A stretch of DNA of 64,000 nucleotides. It comes from Leptospira barantonii. Its GTDB lineage: Bacteria; Spirochaetota; Leptospiria; Leptospirales; Leptospiraceae. Each line of letters begins with the position of its first letter. Within the stretch, counting starts at the first letter, position 1. Of this stretch, positions 1-15,337 are shown one piece after another. The DNA lies in assembly GCF_002811925.1 (NCBI RefSeq), contig NZ_NPDS01000001.1, forward strand, positions 62,001-126,000, given 5' to 3'. The notes below the pieces were generated by a model that saw only the letters and a list, made by a program, of their open reading frames with translations, was not told the origin of the DNA and did not search any database. Position numbers and translations under genes: made by a program.

Positions 1-67
1 CGCGGAACTTTTGAAGGAAAACGAGTCCAAGGTTTTTCATATGTTTCCTTCCCGTTCTCCGTATTGA
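1..67 (+). CDS. 3' end of an unidentified gene (partial)
   Basis: Frame 2 is open from the left edge to a TGA at 65-67 and would encode about 21 C-terminal residues ending in FPSRSPY. The residue mix is plausible for a real protein tail. A copy of the dispersed TGTAGGAACT repeat starts five bases after the stop, as seen behind other genes here. The fragment is too short to identify a family, and it could be chance. Confidence 0.4.
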   Translation, partial: AELLKENESKVFHMFPSRSPY

Positions 68-71
68 GGTT

Positions 72-89
72 TTGTAGGAACTCCGACAA
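72..89 (+). repeat. Dispersed intergenic repeat, copy 1
   Basis: TTGTAGGAACTCCGACAA is an imperfect palindrome: arms TTGTAGGA and TCCGACAA around AC. It lies between the partial gene ending at 67 and the 3' end of the DUF454 gene. It shares the core TGTAGGAACT with copies near 8450, 8500, 14115, 26200 and 26275. Confidence 0.6.
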
Positions 90-118
90 TGCTCCTCAAA
101 AAAAATCGTCGCCGAGTT

Positions 119-535
119 TTAGCTTTTCGGCTTTGTCGGAATCCGAATCAAATAGATCACGACTAAAATTCCGATCAACGAAACGAGAATTTTCACCGCT
201 AAAATCGGAATGAAAAAGAAAACGGTCGTGCTGATCGATAAAAAAATCATAGAGATCGCAACGATCTTAGCACGGAGCGGAATCATTTTGTGGATTCTCC
301 AATCGCGAATATAAGAACCGAAATATCGGTTGTTCATCAACCAATTGTAAAATCGATGCGAGGCTCTTGCGTAACAAGCCGCGGATAAAAGCAGAAAGGG
401 GGTTGTGGGAAGAATAGGTGTAAAAATTCCGATAATCCCCAAAGCCAAAGAAACCGAACCGGCGATGAACAATAAAAAACGAATGATCTTGGAACGATGC
501 AGACGGACTTCGTCGCTGTAATCTTTTTTCTCCAT
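119..535 (-). CDS. DUF454 (YbaN-like) inner-membrane protein
   Basis: Small membrane protein of about 138 residues. It carries the DUF454 hallmark, a glycine/leucine helix running into a proline-rich LPTTPFLLLSAACYA segment, followed by an amphipathic stretch and two further hydrophobic helices at the C-terminus. The family has no firmly established biochemical role. I prefer the ATG at 535, which starts MEKKDYSDE. The frame can be extended to a TTG at 565, but that adds an untypical leader. Neither start has a strong ribosome-binding site. It stands alone, transcribed away from the WGR operon on its right. Confidence 0.8.
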   Translation of the reverse strand: MEKKDYSDEVRLHRSKIIRFLLFIAGSVSLALGIIGIFTPILPTTPFLLLSAACYARASHRFYNWLMNNRYFGSYIRDWRIHKMIPLRAKIVAISMIFLSISTTVFFFIPILAVKILVSLIGILVVIYLIRIPTKPKS

Positions 536-645
536 AATCAATAGAATCAAAATTGTATGTAACAATTCAATTCTTTCTTAGGTGCGAATTTGGACCCGTT
601 TGACTTTAAGATTTGATTTTTTCGTTCCTCGTTCGAGGGAGAATT

Positions 646-1248
646 TTAGTTCTCCCAGGCCCGGTCGTTTTCGAACCAGTGGTTGAACTGTTGGACGTAA
701 TTCTCTTTCGAGAATTTTTTGAGCGATTCCAATTCAGCGGGAGAATACAACTTCGTGAGTTTGAATAAAACATCCGATTGAGCCACCATGTGATCCAAAT
801 CCAAAGAACTCAAATATTGAATATACAGATCGAGATGTTTTAGATTTTTTTCGAGAAGCCAAAGCATCGTGTACGTTCCCGTTTCCAATTCTTCGTGCGT
901 GACAAGTCCTTCGCCGTCGTCCTTGTTGTATCGAATCAACTCTTTGATAAAACCGATCGACGCGGCTTGGATCTCTTCGTCATCTTTGGGGATTTTGGAA
1001 AAAATATCCTGTTCGTTCAGAATTTGATCTTCAATAGTAACACCGAAGCCGAACCAAGGATCCGATTTTTCGAAAATCGGATCGGATAACACGGATTCTT
1101 CGGCGTCCTCGAGAATCTTCGTCCAACTTAAGATCGCTTTGCCGATTTCTTTTGGATTGAATTCGGAAACCGGCACCACAACGAGGTGGGCCGTAAATCC
1201 GACTTCTTCATCCATAATCACCGTTTTAAGAGAGAACTTCGGTTTCAT
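646..1248 (-). CDS. Hypothetical acidic protein downstream of the WGR gene
   Basis: A 200-residue soluble, acidic protein without signal peptide or membrane segments; I do not recognise its family. It begins with ATG, with AGGA eight bases upstream. It starts 25 bp after the stop of the WGR-domain gene in the same direction, so the two are very likely cotranscribed. The C-terminal half is helical with many leucines and charged residues, including a WLLEKNLKHLDLYIQYL segment. The pairing suggests that the two proteins work together or form an accessory pair, but no function follows from the sequence. Confidence 0.7.
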   Translation of the reverse strand: MKPKFSLKTVIMDEEVGFTAHLVVVPVSEFNPKEIGKAILSWTKILEDAEESVLSDPIFEKSDPWFGFGVTIEDQILNEQDIFSKIPKDDEEIQAASIGFIKELIRYNKDDGEGLVTHEELETGTYTMLWLLEKNLKHLDLYIQYLSSLDLDHMVAQSDVLFKLTKLYSPAELESLKKFSKENYVQQFNHWFENDRAWEN

Positions 1249-1273
1249 TGTGTGATCCTATATTAAAAATATC

Positions 1274-2158
1274 TTAAGAATAAACTTCCGGAAAAAAATC
1301 GATATCTAAGATTCTCTGAGCGAGAATTCTCAAAAGAACCTGTCCGAATAAAAGCGAATCCGTTCCCGGAATTTTAACTGCCTCGCAATCTTCGTGCGAA
1401 ACGAAAAGGTAAGCGGGTTCTTTATGAGCCGTTTTTTTCAATGGATCGCTTAAGATCCAATTCTGTCCGAATTCTATGATACAAGGAACGTCGTCGACAG
1501 AGAGTTCCTTTTCTTCCAGAGCTTCGAGATATTCTTCGTTGTCGCCTTCTTCCAATGCTTCCGGCTCCCATCCGCCTTCGTTCATGTTTCCTTTTTCGTT
1601 GATTCCGAAAAATCCGATACAACCTCCGCCTAAGTCTTCAAAGTAAATTCCGTTGTGAACCTGAGAGGTTTTCACGTAACTCTTTGGTAAACCTTTTGCG
1701 GGAGAATTCGTAAACGGCGGGTTACAACGGATTTCGCAAGGTTCCGAGAAACTTGGATCTCCGTATTTGAGTTCCGCGACCAACACGTTTTCGGAAGAAT
1801 CGATTTGAATTTTCAAAATCTGAGCGGAAAGTTTTGTTAAAATTTCCTGGTCTTCTTTCGTTTCCGTTAAGAATGAAAAATGTTTGAAAAAGGTTTCGGG
1901 AAGATTCTTACTTTCGCAGAGTTCTTTCCAAGTTTCGAGGTAGTTCGCGGAAGCGCCTGCTTGATATCCCTTCTTTACTTTCTCTTTGAGTAATTTATCG
2001 GCTTCTTTGAGACAGGTTGCTTCGTCATCGAACGTCTTTGTCTGCGTTTGTCCCGCCGTTCCGGTTTTTCCATACGTTACCGTAAACGAGTTCCCGGACG
2101 TTTCGATGTTCCAGAATTTATCGGAAGAATCGTCTTTGAAGAAAAGTTGGTGTTTCAT
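1274..2158 (-). CDS. WGR-domain protein with a C-terminal SMI1-like region
   Basis: 294 residues. Residues 1 to about 70 form a WGR domain: a tryptophan-containing start, then [21 protein letters not shown] and a lysine-rich helix. The domain is named after its Trp-Gly-Arg motif, here YGKTG. WGR domains occur in PARPs and in many bacterial proteins and are thought to contact nucleic acid or protein. The rest (about 75-294) is acidic. The segment [20 protein letters not shown] is faintly reminiscent of SMI1/KNR4 proteins, but I would not insist on that. No catalytic residues are apparent. First gene of a two-gene operon with the 200-residue hypothetical protein. Confidence 0.75.
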   Translation of the reverse strand: MKHQLFFKDDSSDKFWNIETSGNSFTVTYGKTGTAGQTQTKTFDDEATCLKEADKLLKEKVKKGYQAGASANYLETWKELCESKNLPETFFKHFSFLTETKEDQEILTKLSAQILKIQIDSSENVLVAELKYGDPSFSEPCEIRCNPPFTNSPAKGLPKSYVKTSQVHNGIYFEDLGGGCIGFFGINEKGNMNEGGWEPEALEEGDNEEYLEALEEKELSVDDVPCIIEFGQNWILSDPLKKTAHKEPAYLFVSHEDCEAVKIPGTDSLLFGQVLLRILAQRILDIDFFPEVYS

Positions 2159-2311
2159 TTTGAATTTCCATTGTAGAAGGAGAACATTCTCCTAATTTTT
2201 TAGAGTTCTTTTTAATTTTTAGTTATTTAAAATATTATAATATATCTTTTCGCAGAATAAAATCGCGGATTCTTCAACGTAATCTCCTTCTTTTGTTCTA
2301 TTCCGTTTTTC

Positions 2312-3292
<981 letters not shown>

Positions 3293-3438
3293 GCGAGGAA
3301 TAACAGTGGATACTGGAAACATTTCATTCAAAATTAAGAATTATAAATCTTATTATAGTATGACCGAAACTTTAGAATTCTTGAAGATAAGAATGTGGAA
3401 CATAAGCTTCAGTTTTTTCCTTTTAAGAATCGAATTTT

Positions 3439-3960
3439 TCATTCAACCGTTGCAATGTCTCTGAGCGCTTTTTTGAAATGCTCTTTAGTTGCGATCGTAT
3501 GTTCGAGAATTGTTTTGTTCTTTAGAGTGACGCTCACCTTGTCCGCAGAACCGGCATTGTTTTGAAGTTCCTGGATCACCGATTCTTCCAAATAAAAATA
3601 AAGGACTAACGCATTGGAAGAAACGTCCGATTTGTAAAAACTTCCATAGTAATTCTTTTTTGGAGTTTTGAAAACGATCTGAGAATAAGCGTCCGTACCC
3701 GAATATACGTAATTGTTTACCCAAAATTCTACATTGTATGCGACGTAGGATTTGTCGGGCGTCATGGTTTTCGTAAAAACTAGAAAGTGATTGTATCCGT
3801 TCGAATCTTTTAACGTGATATCTATGTTTTTGCTGGAGAATATTTTTTTCTCCGCTTCTTCCGCTCGCACGGTGGTTGCAGAAATTCCTAAAACAAATCC
3901 AATGAGTAGGATCGTTTTGAGAATTCGTTTTGTTTGAAATGGATTCGGGTTTTGATTCAT
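3439..3960 (-). CDS. Exported hypothetical protein
   Basis: 173 residues with a clear signal peptide: basic start, hydrophobic ILLIGFVLGISATTV, and likely cleavage after VRA. The mature part reads as a small beta-rich domain (alternating hydrophobics, several YVAYNVEF-like strands), consistent with a periplasmic or surface protein. There is no cysteine at the cleavage site, so it is not a lipoprotein. AGGA six bases before the ATG supports the start. I do not recognise the family; it is flanked by intergenic DNA on both sides. Confidence 0.7.
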   Translation of the reverse strand: MNQNPNPFQTKRILKTILLIGFVLGISATTVRAEEAEKKIFSSKNIDITLKDSNGYNHFLVFTKTMTPDKSYVAYNVEFWVNNYVYSGTDAYSQIVFKTPKKNYYGSFYKSDVSSNALVLYFYLEESVIQELQNNAGSADKVSVTLKNKTILEHTIATKEHFKKALRDIATVE

Positions 3961-4198
3961 TCTTATCCTTCTCGATCGTAAATTCTAATTTTATAAAAAT
4001 AGAATTTTAACAGAAACAGAAAGTCCTTTCTCGTCACTTTATCAGATGACTTCCCCTAAGAGTTCGCATAAGCATACTTCGACGAAGAGAAAGGATTCCG
4101 AAGTTTGCGATAAAACAACGGAATTGTCGAATCAATTTTACCGAAATGATTTCGGTGCTTCTGTCGAATTATCGGGTATGAAAATTCGACACAACGGA

Positions 4199-4699
4199 TT
4201 AAGAATTGAAATGTTTTTTGGTGGCGATAGAAACTGCGCGGCCCATGGTTCGAGTGATTAGATTCATCGCATATATGCTCAAAACGTGATACGCTTCGCT
4301 TTCCGCGCCGAGTTTTTCCTGGGCTTCTGCCAGAATATTCTTCGGTTCTTGTATCGAAAACTTTTCCGCATTTTTAGAATCGATTGGAGGATTTCCGTTT
4401 TCGTCGATTTCCTCTTGGGCAAAGGAAAACGTTTTGAAATAATCCTTGGAAAGAATTTCTTCATATTCGCTCCAAGGCAAAGAAGAAAGTTGTTCGAAGT
4501 AAGAAGTCAGTTCGGGGATTTTCGAAACTGCAACTTTGAGTTCTTCTACTTTTTGTTCGAGCTCATCATTCGTAGGATTGCTCGGATAAAAACTGTTCTT
4601 TGGAGAACGTGTGAGTTCTGAGGATTCTTTAGAATTCTCGTTATTCTGATTGTCTGACAATGTTTTTTCCGGAAATAAAATTACGATCGGTTTCCACAT
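4199..4699 (-). CDS. Hypothetical hydrophilic protein
   Basis: 166 residues, soluble, no signal peptide. The first 50 residues are rich in Ser, Asn, Glu and Lys and look disordered. The rest is helical with a conserved-looking tail, YHVLSIYAMNLITRTMGRAVSIATKKHF. Family not recognised. No strong ribosome-binding site precedes the ATG. A 71-codon opposite-strand frame overlaps its 3' end but lacks any support of its own. Confidence 0.6.
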   Translation of the reverse strand: MWKPIVILFPEKTLSDNQNNENSKESSELTRSPKNSFYPSNPTNDELEQKVEELKVAVSKIPELTSYFEQLSSLPWSEYEEILSKDYFKTFSFAQEEIDENGNPPIDSKNAEKFSIQEPKNILAEAQEKLGAESEAYHVLSIYAMNLITRTMGRAVSIATKKHFNS

Positions 4700-5234
4700 G
4701 AGTCATTGGTAAAATCGCCGTAAGATTCTCGGATAATGATATCTCTCTTTCGGTTCCTTACGGACATTCTTTTCCGAATCTTTGCTATTTTGCCTAACGT
4801 TTCCTAAGACCTCTTTTGAAATTTTCGGGTTTCAAAAGAAAACGAAAAACGATCGGAGCAAGGTAAGATCGATATAAATACGAGGTTAAAATTCTGCCAA
4901 TGGATTCTATTATAAGTTCTTATAAACAATCCGCTTAAATCCAGGATTTTGAAAATGCTTGTGAGGGCAATCCCATATTCAAAGAATCTTATATGATATT
5001 AATGCGACATGGAAATTGAAACAATTGACATATACGATCGTTCATTGGCGGGTATTTGGTTTTACCAAACATATTTCTAAGATTCGATGACTTTTGATGG
5101 AAGAATGAGCCTTTCGATGTGCATAACGTCTTAAGAATAAGCGTCGGATTCATCGGGCTCGTGAAATCGAAAATAAAAAAGCCGGACCTTTGCAAGCCCG
5201 GCTTCGAACATTCTCAGGTTGAGAACGGAAACGA
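4700..5234. other. 535-bp intergenic stretch
   Basis: It separates the start of the gene at 4199-4699 from the 3' end of pntB. It holds the pntB terminator (5170-5204). At 4947-4957 it contains TTTTGAAAATG, identical to the first part of the extended dispersed repeat seen at 8497-8515 and 14103-14121, which may be a decayed copy. Short open frames here overlap the terminator and do not look coding. I see no RNA gene. Confidence 0.5.
5170..5204 (-). terminator. Rho-independent terminator after pntB
   Basis: On the minus strand the arms AAGCCGG and CCGGCTT enclose a 12-nt loop, and the stem runs straight into TTTTTTATTTT. It starts about 30 bases after the pntB stop codon, the classic position and shape. 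Confidence 0.85.
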
Positions 5235-6924
<1,690 letters not shown>

Positions 6925-6990
6925 AATAACTTTTCCTAATAGAGATTCCTTCCTTTGGAGAGCTTAGGAAGGCCGGGCGAACCGATGGGA

Positions 6991-7740
<750 letters not shown>

Positions 7741-7749
7741 AGTTCGAAC

Positions 7750-8136
<387 letters not shown>

Positions 8137-8219
8137 TGCGGTCCTGCCCGGTTTTTAAAATTCGGAAGATCTAAAGGTCGTCGACCGGGATCAGGTGAAG
8201 AGACTGAGAAAAAGCCGGT

Positions 8220-8405
<186 letters not shown>

Positions 8406-8440
8406 CTCAGTTTGAGTCTTCTTGTTCTCGGAAGAATTTC

Positions 8441-8459
8441 GTGGTAGTTCCTACATTTT
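8441..8459 (-). repeat. Dispersed intergenic repeat, copy 2
   Basis: On the minus strand: AAAATGTAGGAACTACCAC. It shares AAAATGTAGGAACT with copy 3, 40 bp away, in the same orientation, downstream of the 530-residue gene. Confidence 0.55.
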
Positions 8460-8489
8460 ACGATTTCGACAAGGCTCTGTTCTTGAAAG

Positions 8490-8515
8490 TTGTATGAGTT
8501 CCTACATTTTCAAAA
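8490..8515 (-). repeat. Dispersed repeat, copy 3, spanning a stop codon
   Basis: The minus strand contains TTTTGAAAATGTAGGAACT (8497-8515), identical over 19 bases to the plus-strand copy at 14103-14121. The TAG inside the repeat (8502-8504) is the stop codon of the neighbouring 530-residue gene, so the repeat has replaced or supplied the end of that protein. Confidence 0.6.
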
Positions 8516-10094
8516 GAAGATCGAGGTGATCGATCTCTTCTTCTACGCCGATTCGTTTTCCAATCGAGACATCTTGAAGATAAAAACCAATCTTATGTCT
8601 CTTTGACTCCACTCGACTTTGAAACAAAAGCTCCACTTTCCAAATTGTGGGAACTCCTCGGATCGGGCCTTTCTTTTCGATCGTATTCTCCTTAAAGAAA
8701 AGATCCAACTCCGCAAACAAAGAATCTTCCGACCCGACGCTCGTCCTCGCGATCGTGACCAGGGGAGAATCTTCCCCATCCTTCCGAAGACCAAAGCTCA
8801 ATTCCCAAAAGGAGAATCCTTCCTCGTTCATCGCCTTTCTTCCATAAAGCAAAACGGCTTTGACGCTTTTAAGCGCGGGCTTTATCGAAAAAAATCGAGA
8901 ACCCTGTGGATCAAAAATGAATGCCTCCGAATTTTCACCGAGGATCTCTTGTCGAAACCGATTTGCATTCGACGAGCCGCTCATCGAATCCGAAACAGGA
9001 ACTCCAACCCGATGTGCGATTCCGACACGCGGAGAATTTTCGCGAAAGAGCGAGTTTAGAATTTCACTTCGACGAGATATCGTTTGCTTGAAAAGATCTT
9101 CGCCTTTGTATCTAAGAATATCATAAAAAACGAATGCCTTTTCGGAATCTTTTTCGATCAGCCAACCTAAAAGTAAAATCGGTAACGTCAACGGATCGGG
9201 CCCGGTAAACTCCTTTGAAACCATCGAAGAAAAAAGTCCTTCCAAGGTTTCGGAAATTTCCTTTTGATAGATATAACTTTCACGAGTCCACACCGCAGTC
9301 CCGAAAGAATTCAAAACGACTTGAACCAAACGGCCATTCTCCGGTATTAGAAAATACGAATGTCCTTTTAAAGAATTTTCTTCGGGGAAATCCCCGGCTT
9401 CGACCTTGTTCCATTCCACGTGCAAGGACGGATCGATTTTATTCTGAATTTCCGTTTTTGATAAACGAATCAGTTTGCCACGATCGGGAAACCAGTTCGT
9501 AAGAGTTTTCAAAAATGAAAAAGATTTCCAAGGGGCGCCGAACGAATTTGTTTTTTCAAAAAGAATCGCAATTTCCAAATCGAAACAATCGGCGATCGCC
9601 GAAAGCAAAATCGAATCCGGAATTTTAAGAATCTGTTTTCCTAAAAGAATTCTATGAAGAAAGATCTTTTCGGAAACAACTGCCGAATTCCAAAAAGAAA
9701 AAAGAATTTCTCGGATTCGTTCCGAGCTTTCGGAAGCGGGTCGGGTCGATAGAATGGATCGGATTTCTTCCGCTATCTTTCGGATCGAAAGAAGCGTTAT
9801 CGTTTTATTTTCCGAAGAATTCTCCGTTAAAAGAGCCAAAGCCTCCGCGAAATCTCCCACTTCTTGAATCGAACTTTGAATCAACCAACTCGGTTTACCC
9901 GAGAATTTAGCAACGAGCGAAATGAATTCTTCCTCTCGGAAAATTCCTTTTTCTTTTTTGCCGTTTAAGTAGAAGAGTGCGACATCGAGTTCGTCCGGAT
10001 CGCAAGACGAGAAATAGCCCGCAAGAAATCTCCTTTTTCGAATCGGATCGGATTCTTCTTTGAGTTCTTCGCAGAGTTTAAAAAAGGAATTCAC
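8502..10094 (-). CDS. Large hypothetical protein
   Basis: 530 residues, predicted soluble: no signal peptide or membrane helix. The N-terminal 120 residues are helical and charged; the rest is mixed alpha/beta. The C-terminal region (FIFDPQGSRFFSIKPALKSV onward) looks like a beta-rich domain. I do not recognise a family. Translation begins at a GTG (10094), with no clear ribosome-binding site. The last codons and the TAG stop lie within a copy of the dispersed repeat, so the C-terminus may have been altered by repeat insertion. Confidence 0.7.
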   Translation of the reverse strand: MNSFFKLCEELKEESDPIRKRRFLAGYFSSCDPDELDVALFYLNGKKEKGIFREEEFISLVAKFSGKPSWLIQSSIQEVGDFAEALALLTENSSENKTITLLSIRKIAEEIRSILSTRPASESSERIREILFSFWNSAVVSEKIFLHRILLGKQILKIPDSILLSAIADCFDLEIAILFEKTNSFGAPWKSFSFLKTLTNWFPDRGKLIRLSKTEIQNKIDPSLHVEWNKVEAGDFPEENSLKGHSYFLIPENGRLVQVVLNSFGTAVWTRESYIYQKEISETLEGLFSSMVSKEFTGPDPLTLPILLLGWLIEKDSEKAFVFYDILRYKGEDLFKQTISRRSEILNSLFRENSPRVGIAHRVGVPVSDSMSGSSNANRFRQEILGENSEAFIFDPQGSRFFSIKPALKSVKAVLLYGRKAMNEEGFSFWELSFGLRKDGEDSPLVTIARTSVGSEDSLFAELDLFFKENTIEKKGPIRGVPTIWKVELLFQSRVESKRHKIGFYLQDVSIGKRIGVEEEIDHLDLLLKM

Positions 10095-10390
10095 AGCGGA
10101 TCGTTATACAAGATGCGATTCTAATTTTTGAAACGAAAGAAAAGAATGAAAGCGAATTCTTTTTCCGTTTTGTAAACTTTCAAGATCGTTTTAGCTGGAT
10201 TTCCGTTTCGTTCAGGGAGGTCGCCGTGTTTGTCCTATAATTCCGCGCGATTCGTATTTATAATTTCGAATTCGATTCTCAAATTATCAAAAAGCGTTTC
10301 GAAAAAAGTAATTCCGATAAAACTTTTCTTGCTATTGAAATCGGATTGGATAAGCTCCTTTTTCTAAACTATAGAAAAACCGGTTAGGCT

Positions 10391-12952
<2,562 letters not shown>

Positions 12953-12961
12953 GAATTTTAA

Positions 12962-12997
12962 GATCGATCACATAATAATTTTATAATGTGATCGATC
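12962..12997. terminator. 12-bp perfect inverted repeat between convergent genes
   Basis: GATCGATCACAT and ATGTGATCGATC flank a 12-nt AT-rich loop. It lies ten bases after the penicillin acylase stop and twelve before the 3' end of the ankyrin gene. Neither strand has a good T tract, so it may be a bidirectional transcript-end hairpin rather than a classical terminator. Confidence 0.5.
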
Positions 12998-13008
12998 GTC
13001 CTCTCAAG

Positions 13009-13953
13009 TTAACGAGATTTGGAAAGGATTTTCGATATCGGGGTTTCCTTTCTCGTTTCCAAAAATTTCAAAACCTGTTTTCTAGTTTTTGTATCCGCGA
13101 TGCTCAAAGCCGAATTCGGATTTTCCAAATCGAGATCGGCTCCGTTTTCCAAAAGATATTCGATGATCGGAGTCTTATCCTGAGGTCCGGGTCTGCACGC
13201 GAAATGCAACGGAGTATAAGCGTGTGTATTCGGAATCCAATTCGAAGCGGAGTTGAGATCGCCTCCATTCTCGTGTAAAAATTTTAAGATTTCCAGATAG
13301 TCGGAAGGATTGTGATTGGAAGGACCCAAACACGCTTCATGAATCGCGTTTCTTTCGTAAACCTTTGTATTCGGATCCGCTTTTTGTTCAGTGACCAAAT
13401 AACGAACCAGATCGAACTTTCCCAAGTTTACGGCCCTGGGAAGAACGGAATCTTCCAGTTTTAATCCTTGTTCTAAAAGGAATTTCACCGATTCTAATCC
13501 GCTAAAAGTCGCGATCTCGAGAATCGTGTAGTGGTCGTTTCGAATATTAGAGCTTTTTAAATCGATTCCCGCGCTCTGATATAACTTTAGAATTTCGATT
13601 TTTCCGGAATGTGCGGCCTCGACCACGTCCTTAGGATCGGGCATTACGTTTTTATGAAGTAGATATTCGACGACTTCCGCTTTTCCCCGATCACGACACG
13701 CGTAAAAATGAAGCGTGTTTCCGTTGGAATCTCTTGTGTCCAAGGGCAATCCGAAGCTTTCCAGGAATTTCAAAGTCGCGGGGCTGTTTTCGCTCGCCGC
13801 AAAAAATAAGGGAGAATTTCTGTAGAAGTCTTTGCCTCTCAGTTCTAATTCTTCCCTTATCATTTCGATTTCGTTCTTTTCGATCCATCGCATCAGAGCG
13901 TAACGATGTTCAGCTTTGGCTTTTATGAATTTAGGTTCGCGGGTTTCGTTCAT
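13009..13953 (-). CDS. Ankyrin-repeat protein
   Basis: About 314 residues from an ATG at 13953, chosen because AGGAG lies seven bases upstream. A longer frame to 14055 has no such site. At least six to seven ankyrin repeats can be read (DSNGNTLHFYACRDRGKAEV, YTILEIATFSGLESVKFLLE, AYTPLHFACRPGPQDKTPII), making a protein-binding scaffold. No signal peptide and no enzymatic domain. The partner is unknown; the neighbours give no hint. Confidence 0.85.
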   Translation of the reverse strand: MNETREPKFIKAKAEHRYALMRWIEKNEIEMIREELELRGKDFYRNSPLFFAASENSPATLKFLESFGLPLDTRDSNGNTLHFYACRDRGKAEVVEYLLHKNVMPDPKDVVEAAHSGKIEILKLYQSAGIDLKSSNIRNDHYTILEIATFSGLESVKFLLEQGLKLEDSVLPRAVNLGKFDLVRYLVTEQKADPNTKVYERNAIHEACLGPSNHNPSDYLEILKFLHENGGDLNSASNWIPNTHAYTPLHFACRPGPQDKTPIIEYLLENGADLDLENPNSALSIADTKTRKQVLKFLETRKETPISKILSKSR

Positions 13954-14102
13954 GATCGGACTCCTGATTTGACAACCGAGATCGAATTCTTTTTGAATCG
14001 GAATTTTAAAAATGTCCGATCGTGTTCTTTTTGATTCTAAATAATTTTTTTCCAAAATCCTATCGGCTTATAAATAGAAAGAGAATTCCGATAAAACCGT
14101 GA

Positions 14103-14127
14103 TTTTGAAAATGTAGGAACTGCTACG
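14103..14127 (+). repeat. Dispersed intergenic repeat, copy 4
   Basis: TTTTGAAAATGTAGGAACT (14103-14121), followed by GCTACG, between the start of the ankyrin gene and the end of the exonuclease gene. Identical over 19 bases to the minus-strand copy at 8497-8515. Confidence 0.6.
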
Positions 14128-14271
14128 ATCCGAAAAAAGGACAAGATATTGACGGAAACGATCCGACTTCTACACGAACCGTTTTCTTTTCATGCGAACC
14201 AAAGAATAGAATATTATAATTTTCGAGTATTCGAAAGCGATGTAAGTCCGTTTATGAGACTAAAGTCCGAA

Positions 14272-15285
14272 TTATCGGGAATCTAAGGATTCTCCCGATT
14301 CCTCGGAATGAAATTTCGTTTTCAGAGTTTTTGCATTCTTCCCTTGATCGGAAAGAAAACGAACTATGTCTTTTGTATCTCCATGCGTAAGGAGAATTTC
14401 CTCGGCGCCGGTGGATTCGATCGTATGAATCAACTCGTTCCAATCCGCGTGATCGGAAAGCACAAAACCTTTGTGAAAACTTCCACTCTTTCTATTTTTG
14501 GAAAGTTGCATCCAACCCGAACAAAACGCGCTTCGAATTTTTTTCGAACGACCATTGGGGATCGAAGAACCCGGAGGTGCGATCAAAACGAAAGGATTTT
14601 TGGATTCTCCTTTGAACTCGGATAAACTTTCGGTTTTCGGCAAAAGGATTCCGGATTCCTTATATCTTTCGTTCATGGAAAGAATGGAATCATGAACGAA
14701 AAAATCCAAAATGACGCCCGAGTTTTCCGCCGCGATCGAAAGACCCTTGAGAATTCTCTGCGCCTTTCCCAAGGAATATCCGTAAAGAACGGTGATCTCG
14801 TCCTGCTCTCGGTTGTCCAAAATGTAATTTAGAATATTCTGAAATACGAATTCCGGTTTTTCCCAAGCGTAATACGGTTTTGCAAAGGTCGCTTCGGAAA
14901 GAAATGTGTCGCATCTCAGAATTTCGATCGGTTCACAGGTCGGATCGGGAACGGTTTTGTAATCTCCGCTGACGACGGTGATCTTACCGTTGTATTCGAT
15001 TCTTACCTGAGCCGAACCGAGGATATGACCGGCGGAATGAAGACTGATCTTGACCCCGTTTCGATACACGGCTTGGCCGTAACGAAGAGTTTCTATGTTG
15101 GAATTCTTCCCCAAACGTTCTTTGGTAAGAGAAAGTCCGCTTTCCGCGCAGAGATAATGACGGGAACCCTTTCGAGTATGATCGGAATGTGCGTGCGTTA
15201 AAATCGCTCTGGGAACACCTTTCCACGGATCTACGTAAACGTCCGCTTGTGGAACGTAAAGACCCGCATCGGTAAGAACGATCAT
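14272..15285 (-). CDS. Metallo-beta-lactamase-fold exonuclease, ligase-associated type
   Basis: About 337 residues. The metal motif THAHSDH, a later HSAGHILGSAQV, and VVSGDYK, followed by LSDHADW and LLTHGD near the C-terminus, mark the beta-CASP-like group described as ligase-associated DNA exonuclease. GGAG lies nine bases before the ATG at 15285; an ATG two codons earlier (15291) is too close to that site. In other bacteria the gene sits with an ATP-dependent DNA ligase and a helicase, but no ligase is seen here. It is divergent from a uracil-DNA glycosylase across about 50 bp, so a DNA repair role is a reasonable inference. Confidence 0.85.
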   Translation of the reverse strand: MIVLTDAGLYVPQADVYVDPWKGVPRAILTHAHSDHTRKGSRHYLCAESGLSLTKERLGKNSNIETLRYGQAVYRNGVKISLHSAGHILGSAQVRIEYNGKITVVSGDYKTVPDPTCEPIEILRCDTFLSEATFAKPYYAWEKPEFVFQNILNYILDNREQDEITVLYGYSLGKAQRILKGLSIAAENSGVILDFFVHDSILSMNERYKESGILLPKTESLSEFKGESKNPFVLIAPPGSSIPNGRSKKIRSAFCSGWMQLSKNRKSGSFHKGFVLSDHADWNELIHTIESTGAEEILLTHGDTKDIVRFLSDQGKNAKTLKTKFHSEESGESLDSR

Positions 15286-15337
15286 TTCCATTGACTCCAG
15301 AGAAATTCTTTTTCAGTCTGGATGGAACGTATTTTCA

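Noticed and set aside
4046..4261. 71-codon plus-strand frame overlapping the end of the gene at 4199-4699
   Set aside because: Low-complexity start, no ribosome-binding site, overlaps a more convincing gene; treated as a shadow.
4989..5195. 68-codon minus-strand frame after pntB
   Set aside because: It contains the pntB terminator at its start and has no conserved-looking segment.
8137..8219. Possible preQ1 riboswitch ahead of queD
   Set aside because: The short leader lacks the preQ1 stem and A-rich tail; the stretch is mostly the space behind the small gene.
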